From JAGOSA01 sp039795715 (GTDB lineage: Bacteria; Patescibacteriota; Minisyncoccia; Phycocordibacterales; UBA9973): a DNA stretch of 6,275 nucleotides. The stretch's first letter is position 1. Every line of letters starts with the position of its first letter. A program made the position numbers and the translations under genes. Location of the stretch: the NCBI GenBank assembly GCA_039795715.1, contig JBDKLD010000068.1, positions 1 through 6,275 on the forward strand. The letters run 5' to 3'. Under the pieces are notes generated by a model that was not told where the DNA came from, made no database searches, and saw only the letters and a list, made by a program, of their open reading frames with translations. Positions 1-5,807 of this stretch are shown piece after piece.

Positions 1-53
1 ATAGAATCAAGGTTTTCGCTTGTTTTGCGGAATTGTGCTTGCAATGTAGTCAT
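1..53 (-). CDS. Start of an unidentified protein, cut by the left edge
   Basis: An ATG at 53-51 on the minus strand opens a frame that runs to the window edge without a stop, giving MTTLQAQFRKTSENLDS and then a split codon. Seventeen residues are too few to recognise a family; the segment is polar and probably helical. The start is supported by a promoter-like sequence just upstream, with a -10 TATACT ending 8 bases before the ATG. There is no Shine-Dalgarno sequence between the two. The gene lies 78 bases downstream of the stop of the FAD-linked dehydrogenase and on the same strand, so it could also receive read-through from that operon. The coding call is inferred mainly from the promoter geometry and the open frame, and a chance ORF cannot be excluded. 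Confidence 0.45.
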   Translation of the reverse strand, partial: MTTLQAQFRKTSENLDS

Positions 54-61
54 AGGTTTCT

Positions 62-89
62 AGTATACCTAAATTGACGATTTCCACAA
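62..89 (-). promoter_or_regulatory. Predicted sigma70-type promoter for the left-edge gene
   Basis: Read on the minus strand, a -35-like TTGTGG (89-84) is followed after 16 bases by a -10 TATACT (67-62). The -10 matches the TATAAT consensus at five of six bases, and the -35 keeps the TTG core. The predicted transcription start falls at or next to the ATG at 53, so the message would have little or no leader. The element is read by eye and has no experimental support. Confidence 0.45.
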
Positions 90-131
90 GACTTTCTGAC
101 GAGCTATTGACAGAATAATAATTTAGTTGTT

Positions 132-1859
132 TTAGGAGGCATGTTCAGCGTCATGCTCTGTTGCAATATGACTAACTAGGTACTCTAGTGTACCATTTAC
201 CTTTTTACCAGGATTAAAAACGACTTCTGGGTCAAATGCTTTCTTGACCTCGCCAAAAAGACGCATAACTTCAGGCCCATACTGCTTGACGAGGTAAGGT
301 GTACGGACAATTCCATCATTGTGCTCAGCATCAATTGAACCTTGGTACTTAAGAACAAGATCGTACACTCGCTCGGAAAGCTCTGGAATAATTGTTTTAA
401 TTTTTGGGTTTTTAAAATCCATGAGTGGAATGATGTGGAAATTCCCATTGCCAGCATGACCGGCTATTGTGTAAGTTAGTTCAGGATATTCCGCAATCAT
501 CGCATTGAGCTTTGGTAAAAATTCGGGTAAATGCTGTGGTGGCACAATTATGTCATCAATAAATGGCGCTGTATGCTTTGTACCAGAGTGCTTGCGCAGC
601 AATGCAAATGAATCTCGGCGCATTGCCCAATATTTCTCGCCTTCGCTTGGATCTAAAATTTTCCTAGTTTTAAGTTTAAACTGCGCGAGCGCAATAATTA
701 CATCGTCACACTTTTTCTCTAGCTCAGTTCCGTCGTTGCCTTGAAATTCGATGAGCATAATTAACTTCGGCATACCGCCCGTGAGAATCATCCAAAATTC
801 AGGCATAAAACGGAGCCCAAATTTGACAGTATTCCAAAAACCTTTTTCTTTGATAAATTCAGTGAAATATTTCGCGGCAATACTCATAGTTTTGTCATCG
901 TACGACTCAATTGAGGTCGGTGTGATTGGCAGAATTGTATCTACTATTTCGCCCAAACGATTAAGCGAAGGGAGCATGGCAACGACAAGTCGTGATTGTT
1001 CGGGTAGCTCAACAAGACGTAGTGTAATTTCAGTTGCAATACCAAGTGTTCCCTGGCTACCGATAATCACCTGTGCAAGATCAAACACTTCCTCGCCACT
1101 TTCGTTCTTACGCCAAATATTCCAAAGGTAATATCCGGCTGAATTTTTATTGATATAGGGACGAGCAGCTGCAACCGTCTTCTCATTGTTTGAAACTATG
1201 TCAAAAATTGTTTTGTATATTTCACCCTCGCGCGTAGTCTCTGCCATTTTGTTGTAAAGTTCACGACGCGTGAGAGGTTTGACTGTATATTCGTGTCCGT
1301 CAAAAAATACTACTTTCAGTTCTTTGACATAGTCTTCCATTTTTCCATAACGTAGTGTGAGTTCACCACCAGAATTATTGCCGACCATGCCACCGAGTGC
1401 GTTGATGGACTTTGATGCAGTGAAGCAAGGCAGAAGTAGATTGGCAGCATTGAGCTTTGCCTCAAGATCACGGTAGAAAACACCGGGTTCAACTTTTATC
1501 TCGGCAGTAATCTCAACATCGATGCTCTTCTGAAAATTTGGGCGGATTTTGTATGGGGCCACAGGTCGAATATCACCAATATGGTTGAGGTAGCGCATGA
1601 CATCAATAATGATTGATTCATTGAGTGAACCTCCTGACATACATGTACCAGCAGCTCGAACAGAAAGTGAGATTGATGTATCGGTTTCCTTTTTCTGCAT
1701 TGCCCATTGAACAAGCTTTTCTATGTCTTTGGCGTGTTTAGGGAAAACGACTAACTTGGGCATCACCTCAAAAACGCTAGCATCACGTGCGTACTTTTGT
1801 AACGTCGCCAAACTATCGTCAACATCTCCCTCGAAAAATTTTTTTATCTCATCTTTCAT
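132..1859 (-). CDS. FAD-linked D-2-hydroxyacid dehydrogenase (D-lactate/glycolate oxidase GlcD type)
   Basis: This 575-residue flavoprotein is predicted to oxidise a D-2-hydroxyacid such as D-lactate or glycolate to the 2-oxoacid. The N-terminal part is a PCMH-type FAD-binding domain (about 35-285) with RAAGTCMSGGSL at 68-79, GGMVGNNSGG at 156-165 followed by RYGKMEDYV (170-178), and GSQGTLGI at 267-274. The C-terminal FAD-oxidase domain carries the family's metal/substrate signature GHAGNGNFH (467-475) and AEHNDGIVRTP near 511-521, then an AFDP...FNPGK ending. Known relatives usually have GHAGDGN and GEHG, so both motifs are slightly altered. There is no signal peptide and no fused C-terminal iron-sulfur domain such as the long family members carry. 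The start is fixed by a TAATG overlap with the aldolase stop, which suggests translational coupling; there is no Shine-Dalgarno sequence. The family is certain. The substrate and the electron acceptor are not. Confidence 0.9.
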   Translation of the reverse strand: MKDEIKKFFEGDVDDSLATLQKYARDASVFEVMPKLVVFPKHAKDIEKLVQWAMQKKETDTSISLSVRAAGTCMSGGSLNESIIIDVMRYLNHIGDIRPVAPYKIRPNFQKSIDVEITAEIKVEPGVFYRDLEAKLNAANLLLPCFTASKSINALGGMVGNNSGGELTLRYGKMEDYVKELKVVFFDGHEYTVKPLTRRELYNKMAETTREGEIYKTIFDIVSNNEKTVAAARPYINKNSAGYYLWNIWRKNESGEEVFDLAQVIIGSQGTLGIATEITLRLVELPEQSRLVVAMLPSLNRLGEIVDTILPITPTSIESYDDKTMSIAAKYFTEFIKEKGFWNTVKFGLRFMPEFWMILTGGMPKLIMLIEFQGNDGTELEKKCDDVIIALAQFKLKTRKILDPSEGEKYWAMRRDSFALLRKHSGTKHTAPFIDDIIVPPQHLPEFLPKLNAMIAEYPELTYTIAGHAGNGNFHIIPLMDFKNPKIKTIIPELSERVYDLVLKYQGSIDAEHNDGIVRTPYLVKQYGPEVMRLFGEVKKAFDPEVVFNPGKKVNGTLEYLVSHIATEHDAEHAS

Positions 1860-2857
1860 TATGGGTTTGCAATATCTCTTATACTGTCTACTAATATTTT
1901 TTGTGCACCTTCTACATCATTTGTATCCTTGGCATAGTGAGCAAGAGCCTCATTTTGGAATGCTCGGCTAAATGAATATGTCATTTTGAACGGTAATTTG
2001 TCGGATAGTCGCATAATCGCATCATAGTTGGCATTAGCTTCTTCGTGAGACTGACCCCCTGACAGAAAAACTACTCCGCCTATGTCTTCGGGCACTGTTT
2101 CTTTCAGAATAGCGACTGTTCGCTCAGCAACTTCCTCTGCGGGTGCTCTCCTGTCAGCATTTTTTCCAGAAACTGCCATTGATGTTTTGAGTATAAGACC
2201 AGGCATGTAGACATCGGCAGTTTTTAGCTCAGTCATGAGGGCTGTAATTACCATACGAAGTGTTTCTTCAGTATCTGCATTACTATGGCTACCATCCATG
2301 AGCACTTCAGGTTCCACAATCGGTACTATTCCAACTGCCTGACAAATAAGTGCGTATTCGCACATGCGCTTTACACTTTCAGCAAGAGCTTCTGCAGTCG
2401 GCAAACCATGTGTCACAGAGTAAACCGCACGCCATTTTGCGAAAGACGCGCCCATTTTTTTGTACTCAGCCATGCGTAGAGGAAGGCCATCGATGCCTTG
2501 TGTGACAAATTCAATGTCATCTGCACTTTTAAAACCAACGATGCCTTCATCAACTTTTATTCCTGGTTTAATTCCCTTTTCAATCAAGGCATTAGTAAAA
2601 AGCTTGCCATTTTTTGTTGACTGTCGGATAGTTTCATCCGTAAGAATAATCCCCGAGAGGAGGTCCTCGAGTCCAGGTGCTGTGATAATCATTTCGCGAA
2701 AAGCACGACGTGATTCCTCGTTACATTCAAGTCTTACATCATCAAAACGCTTGCAACATGATTTTGCACTTTCGTCAGCTGCCAGTATTCCTTTTGGAGG
2801 ATTTACTAGGTAAGTAGCATTGTCCTTGAGCAATTCATTTTCTCCTGTGTTTTGCAT
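1859..2857 (-). CDS. Class I fructose-bisphosphate aldolase
   Basis: This enzyme reversibly cleaves fructose 1,6-bisphosphate to dihydroxyacetone phosphate and glyceraldehyde 3-phosphate through a lysine Schiff base. From the ATG at 2857 it has 332 residues, close to the family length. Family residues are visible: GILAADES (23-30, with the catalytic Asp), IKVDEG (Lys101), FAKWRAVY (Lys141), IVPIVEPEV (Glu182), the Schiff-base lysine in LILKTSM (Lys224), VVFLSGGQS, and the phosphate-binding arginine in SFSRAFQ (Arg298). The usual LLKPN around the lysine is LILKTS here, so the proline is lost. A longer frame from a GTG at 2929 adds 24 hydrophobic residues absent from the family and is rejected. 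The ATG sits 6 bases after an extended -10; an AGGAGA-preceded TTG at 2833 is the competing start. It heads an operon with the flavin dehydrogenase. Its role is glycolysis or gluconeogenesis in the cytoplasm. Confidence 0.93.
   Translation of the reverse strand: MQNTGENELLKDNATYLVNPPKGILAADESAKSCCKRFDDVRLECNEESRRAFREMIITAPGLEDLLSGIILTDETIRQSTKNGKLFTNALIEKGIKPGIKVDEGIVGFKSADDIEFVTQGIDGLPLRMAEYKKMGASFAKWRAVYSVTHGLPTAEALAESVKRMCEYALICQAVGIVPIVEPEVLMDGSHSNADTEETLRMVITALMTELKTADVYMPGLILKTSMAVSGKNADRRAPAEEVAERTVAILKETVPEDIGGVVFLSGGQSHEEANANYDAIMRLSDKLPFKMTYSFSRAFQNEALAHYAKDTNDVEGAQKILVDSIRDIANP
2831..2846 (-). promoter_or_regulatory. Shine-Dalgarno-like AGGAGA with in-frame TTG: alternative aldolase start
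   Basis: Inside the predicted aldolase N-terminus, AGGAGA (2846-2841) lies 8 bases (counted from AGGAG) before an in-frame TTG (2833-2831). This is the only strong Shine-Dalgarno match placed well for a start in the window. Starting here gives a 324-residue protein that still keeps GILAADES about 14 residues in. It competes with the leaderless ATG at 2857. An out-of-frame ATG also lies between the two elements. Confidence 0.3.
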
Positions 2858-2863
2858 AGGAGA

Positions 2864-2872
2864 ATAATAGCA
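2864..2872 (-). promoter_or_regulatory. Predicted extended -10 promoter of the aldolase-dehydrogenase operon
   Basis: The minus strand reads TGCTATTAT, an extended -10 (TGn plus TATTAT, hexamer at 2869-2864). Six bases then separate it from the ATG at 2857, so transcription should begin on or within a base or two of the start codon, giving a leaderless message. No good -35 is visible at 16-18 bases upstream (only a T-run), which fits an extended -10 promoter that does not need one. Confidence 0.5.
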
Positions 2873-2959
2873 TACCTTACCGAGATGAAAAAATGATAAA
2901 TATAAAATAAAGTATTTCTTAATTCCCACATTTATATATACGAATGCTTTAAATCGTTA

Positions 2960-2965
2960 TATAAT
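2960..2965 (+). promoter_or_regulatory. Predicted -10 promoter element of the PfkB-kinase operon
   Basis: A perfect TATAAT at 2960-2965 lies exactly 6 bases before the ATG at 2972, the same spacing as the divergent aldolase promoter. It predicts a leaderless mRNA. No convincing -35 is seen 16-18 bases upstream. The background here is very A/T-rich, and the hexamer is part of a small A/T inverted repeat (ATATAA-TTT-TTATAT, 2959-2973), so chance occurrence must be allowed for. Confidence 0.45.
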
Positions 2966-2971
2966 TTTTAT

Positions 2972-3967
2972 ATGAACATAGAAAAACCGATCGACATTCT
3001 GGCAATCGGTGATATCGTCACTGATGCATTTATAAAATTAAAGGATGCAAGCGTGCATTGCAAGATTGATAACACGGCTTGTGAGTTGTGTGTTTCTTTT
3101 GGTGACAAAGTCCCCTACGAATCTGTAGAGGAAGTTCGTGCTGTGGGAAATAGTGCCAACGCCTCTGTCTCTGCCGCTCGACTCGGCTTGCACTCCGCGC
3201 TCATTGCTGCTGTTGGTGATGACATGCATGGCAAAAATTGTCTTGAGGCTCTCGCGAAAAATGGCGTAGAAACTGCGTATATTGGTATTTCAAAAGAATA
3301 TCCTACTAACTACCACTATGTGCTTTGGTACGACGTCGATCGCACTATCCTTGTAAATCATGCACCATTCACCTACAAGATCCCTGAGCTCAGTGTTTCC
3401 CCGAAATGGGTATATCTTTCTTCACTTGGTGAATCAGCAAAAGAATTTCATACTGAGATACTTGATTACCTTCACCTTCATCCTGAGATAAAACTTGCCT
3501 TTCAGCCAGGTACATTTCAAATGAAGCTCGGTATTGAAGGTTTACGTGGAGTGTATGAACGCAGTGACATTCTTTTTTTAAACAAAGAAGAAGCCGAAAG
3601 AATTTTGAAGCTTGAACCAACAAAACCTATCGAACTTATGCAGAAGCTAGCTGAGCTTGGGCCAAAAATTGTTATTTTGACTGATGGGTTTAATGGTGCG
3701 TATGCATATAACCATGGTGATATGTACTTTATGCCTATATATCCACATACACCAATAGAGCGCACGGGTGCAGGTGACGCATTTGCTTCCACAGTTGTTT
3801 CTGCGCTCGCTCTCGGCAAAACTATGGAGGAGGCGCTGACGTGGGCACCGATCAATGCCATGTCTGTTGTGCAATTCGTTGGTGCACAGCGTGGATTGCT
3901 GACTCAAACGCAAATTCTTGCCTACCTCACCAAGGCTCCAGCTGAATATTTACTTAAGAAAATATAA
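2972..3967 (+). CDS. PfkB-family carbohydrate (or nucleoside) kinase
   Basis: This 331-residue protein belongs to the ribokinase/PfkB fold and should transfer phosphate from ATP to a sugar or nucleoside hydroxyl in the cytoplasm. It opens with the typical ILAIGDIVTD (9-18). A first signature follows in AVGNSANASVSAARLG (57-72), with AVGDDMHG at 80-87. The phosphate/Mg motif N-x-x-E is N204-K-E-E207, ILTDG is at 235-239, and the second signature ERTGAGDAFAS (263-273) holds the catalytic base Asp269 and the anion hole. All catalytic elements look intact. The usual GG of signature 1 is VG. Residues 30-57 probably form the substrate-lid insertion. Similar 'carbohydrate kinase family' proteins are, from memory, common in Patescibacteria. 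The substrate cannot be assigned from sequence: ribose, fructose, a sugar phosphate or adenosine are all possible. It is the first gene of a three-gene plus-strand cluster. Confidence 0.92.
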   Translation: MNIEKPIDILAIGDIVTDAFIKLKDASVHCKIDNTACELCVSFGDKVPYESVEEVRAVGNSANASVSAARLGLHSALIAAVGDDMHGKNCLEALAKNGVETAYIGISKEYPTNYHYVLWYDVDRTILVNHAPFTYKIPELSVSPKWVYLSSLGESAKEFHTEILDYLHLHPEIKLAFQPGTFQMKLGIEGLRGVYERSDILFLNKEEAERILKLEPTKPIELMQKLAELGPKIVILTDGFNGAYAYNHGDMYFMPIYPHTPIERTGAGDAFASTVVSALALGKTMEEALTWAPINAMSVVQFVGAQRGLLTQTQILAYLTKAPAEYLLKKI

Positions 3968-3970
3968 AGT

Positions 3971-4237
3971 ATGAAAAATAGTTTTGAAGGAAATTTAAAT
4001 AGTAGTGATAAAAATGAGGATCTTCCAGAAGATTATCCAGAAAATCTGCTTGAATCTATTGGCAAAAAACCACTCAATCTCCACAAGTATTACGAGGATA
4101 AAATCGCCGAAAGCCAAGACACTATCATGAGACTTCGCAATAGCAGTGTCCCTAACAAAGAAGCACTTATCGAAATCGAGCAAGCTGAGTTAGATGTTTA
4201 TCAACAAATGGTCGAAAAGTTTGAAGCTAATAAGTAA
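3971..4237 (+). CDS. Small acidic protein of unknown function (88 aa)
   Basis: I do not recognise this protein. It begins 3 bases after the kinase stop, in the same direction, and ends 8 bases before the next gene, so it is very likely co-transcribed with both. Residues 1-30 are rich in Asn, Asp, Glu and Ser and look disordered (for example NEDLPEDYPENLL, 15-27). Residues 36-88 look helical, with a short turn near NSSVPNK (57-63) between two helices, as in a small helical hairpin. There is no signal peptide, membrane segment or cysteine pair. No Shine-Dalgarno sequence precedes the ATG, so translation may depend on reinitiation after the kinase. Its coding nature is supported by the tight packing and by the long open frame in the same operon. 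It could be a small adaptor or a lineage-specific protein. Confidence 0.7.
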   Translation: MKNSFEGNLNSSDKNEDLPEDYPENLLESIGKKPLNLHKYYEDKIAESQDTIMRLRNSSVPNKEALIEIEQAELDVYQQMVEKFEANK

Positions 4238-4245
4238 TAAATAAT

Positions 4246-4797
4246 ATGGAGCAAAGAGAATATTTTTTTAAAGACGGAATAAGTGAAGTAGAAACGAAAG
4301 CAATAAAAAATATTGCCAACGACTCGGAGAATTTCTATAATGATAACCTCGATAACCAAAAGGTTTTGGACGGTATAATTTCTGATAAACTTGAGCATGG
4401 GAATACCAAAGTACTCCAAACAATTGAGAAATTTACAGATACCATAGACGCACTAGAAGGTCAGTTGAATTACCACGATGAAAAACTTGGTGAATTGGCA
4501 GAGCAAATACAGACACTCACGGCAAAAGAAATGGAACTGAATTACAAAGCCATTGTTCCCAAGGGACAACAAGTAGAAAATATGGAAAATCTTGTTGAGC
4601 AAATGAATAAAATAAGAGATCAGCTTGATCCTCTCGAGGAAAAGTACGAAAAAATGTTAACTAAGACAGAAAGAATTGGAAAAATTGTTCAAGATAAAAT
4701 ATACACTTTGCATGAACTACTTTCAAATTCTTACGATACACCAAGAAGTTTTGACCCAGAAGAAGAATCTCCAAATAAAAAATATTTAAATAATTAG
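4246..4797 (+). CDS. Predicted coiled-coil protein of unknown function (183 aa)
   Basis: I do not recognise a family. The 183-residue product is highly charged and almost wholly helical. One probable coiled coil spans about 55-100 (IEKFTDTIDALEGQL, then LGELAEQIQTL), there is a break at IVPKGQQ (103-109), and a second helix runs about 110-160 (MENLVEQMNKIRDQL onward). This suggests an antiparallel helical hairpin or a dimer. The last 20 residues are polar and probably disordered. There is no signal peptide or membrane span, so a cytoplasmic role is likely. It is the third gene after the PfkB kinase, with an 8-base A/T-only gap and no Shine-Dalgarno sequence. The DNA of this and the preceding gene is visibly more A/T-rich than the enzyme genes, partly because of Lys, Asn and Glu content. 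Its TAG stop overlaps the convergent transketolase stop. Confidence 0.8.
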   Translation: MEQREYFFKDGISEVETKAIKNIANDSENFYNDNLDNQKVLDGIISDKLEHGNTKVLQTIEKFTDTIDALEGQLNYHDEKLGELAEQIQTLTAKEMELNYKAIVPKGQQVENMENLVEQMNKIRDQLDPLEEKYEKMLTKTERIGKIVQDKIYTLHELLSNSYDTPRSFDPEEESPNKKYLNN

Positions 4798-5792
4798 TTT
4801 TTTCTCTCAATCACCTTTTTAGCTGCCTCAATAATATCCTCTACGCTCATTTTATAGTGAGCGAGCAATTCTTCTGGTTTGCCTGATTGACCAAATTGAT
4901 CATGTACGCCAATAAACTCGATCGGCACTGGGTACTCACCTGCAAGTGTCTCGGCAACTGCTCCGCCAAGCCCACCAGCGATTTGGTGTTCCTCAACTGT
5001 GACAATCGATTTTGTTTCTTTTGCGAGTGCGACTATGGCTTCAGCGTCGAGAGGTTTGACGGTGTGAATATTTATAACTGTTGCTCTAATACCGAGCTTC
5101 TCTAGTTTCTTTGCCGCCCATAGTGCTTTGTGTGTAAGTGCGCCAGTGGAAATAATACCGACAGATGAAAGTCCGCCTTCAGATTTATAGAATATATTTG
5201 CTTTACCTAATTCAAATGGAGTTTCAATAGTCGTCATCACTGGCGTTTTCTCGCGAGCTAGGCGCAAGTACGCGGGCTTGCCAGCATTGGCAAGTGCAAT
5301 GGTCGCCTTCTTAGCTTCGACAGAGTCGCAAGGAGAAATAACCATCATATTTGGCATCACTCTCATAATAGCCATGTCTTCTATTGCCTGATGGGTACCA
5401 CCGTCTGGTCCGACTGAAATACCAGCATGGCTTCCGACGATTATCACACCGCGATCATTGTAGGCAACAGTTGTTCGGATCTGTTCCCAATTCCTCCCCG
5501 GAGAAAACATTGCATATGATGAGACAAAGGGAATTTTGCCGAGCGCTGCCATACCACTTGCGACAGTGACAAGGTTCTGCTCTGCTACCCCGATTTCGAC
5601 AAAGCGTTCTGGAAATTTTTCTTTAAATGCCAGCATCTGCGTGCTCTCGGTAAGATCAGCACAAAGTGCGACGACTTGCTTGTCTGCCTCGCCTGCTACT
5701 ACTAAGCCTTCACCAAATCCTTTGCGAATAGGAATTTGCTCGACGTCGTCGTTCCAAAGTTTTTGATTTAGTTTTAGGTCTTTATTTAGCAT
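4794..5792 (-). CDS. tkt: Transketolase, C-terminal subunit (pyrimidine-binding and C-terminal domains)
   Basis: This 332-residue protein is the second half of a two-gene transketolase, the thiamine-diphosphate enzyme that moves two-carbon ketol units between sugar phosphates in the non-oxidative pentose phosphate pathway. The pyrimidine-binding domain (about 20-185) carries EIGVAEQN (66-73), whose Glu71 is the residue that activates the cofactor, then PFVSSYAMF and GPDGGTHQAIED (128-139) with an active-site histidine. The C-terminal domain (about 205-332) has TVEEH (265-269), GGLGGAVAE and DQFGQSGKPEELLAHY (298-313). The length fits split-transketolase C subunits, and nothing is missing. It follows the N-terminal subunit by 15 bases, so the two are co-transcribed and form one active site together. 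The ATG at 5792 is preceded only by a weak GGAAA. Paralogues such as DXS or pyruvate dehydrogenase E1 beta fit less well because of the GPDGGTHQ and DQFGQSG motifs. Confidence 0.94.
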   Translation of the reverse strand: MLNKDLKLNQKLWNDDVEQIPIRKGFGEGLVVAGEADKQVVALCADLTESTQMLAFKEKFPERFVEIGVAEQNLVTVASGMAALGKIPFVSSYAMFSPGRNWEQIRTTVAYNDRGVIIVGSHAGISVGPDGGTHQAIEDMAIMRVMPNMMVISPCDSVEAKKATIALANAGKPAYLRLAREKTPVMTTIETPFELGKANIFYKSEGGLSSVGIISTGALTHKALWAAKKLEKLGIRATVINIHTVKPLDAEAIVALAKETKSIVTVEEHQIAGGLGGAVAETLAGEYPVPIEFIGVHDQFGQSGKPEELLAHYKMSVEDIIEAAKKVIERKN

Positions 5793-5807
5793 TGTAAAAT
5801 TTCCATA

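Noticed and set aside
107..112. Perfect TTGACA on the plus strand as a -35 box
   Set aside because: No -10 lies 16-18 bases downstream and no plus-strand gene follows.
131..143. AGGAGG followed by ATG on the plus strand (135-143) as a gene start
   Set aside because: The spacing between AGGAGG and ATG is a single base, the frame closes quickly, and the bases are the end of the flavin dehydrogenase read backwards.
751..1131. A 126-codon plus-strand open frame
   Set aside because: It is antisense to the flavin dehydrogenase, whose conserved motifs flank and span this region, and it has no start signals.
2858..2929. A 24-residue hydrophobic N-terminal extension of the aldolase starting at a GTG (2929)
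   Set aside because: Class I aldolases have no such leader, the stretch covers the predicted promoter, and the ATG at 2857 gives the normal family length. It is upstream sequence that happens to be open, not a signal peptide.
2959..2973. Inverted repeat ATATAA-TTT-TTATAT over the kinase -10 and start codon as an operator
   Set aside because: It is made only of A and T in an A/T-rich promoter, with short arms and no second copy nearby; chance explains it.
4783..4792. Palindrome TATTTAAATA just before the convergent stops
   Set aside because: It is pure A/T inside the end of the coiled-coil gene and too weak to act as a terminator stem.
4844..4863. A 6-bp hairpin, CGCTCA and TGAGCG with an 8-base loop, as a terminator near the convergent gene ends
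   Set aside because: It sits inside transketolase coding sequence about 50 bases before the stop and has no T-tract on either strand; probably chance.
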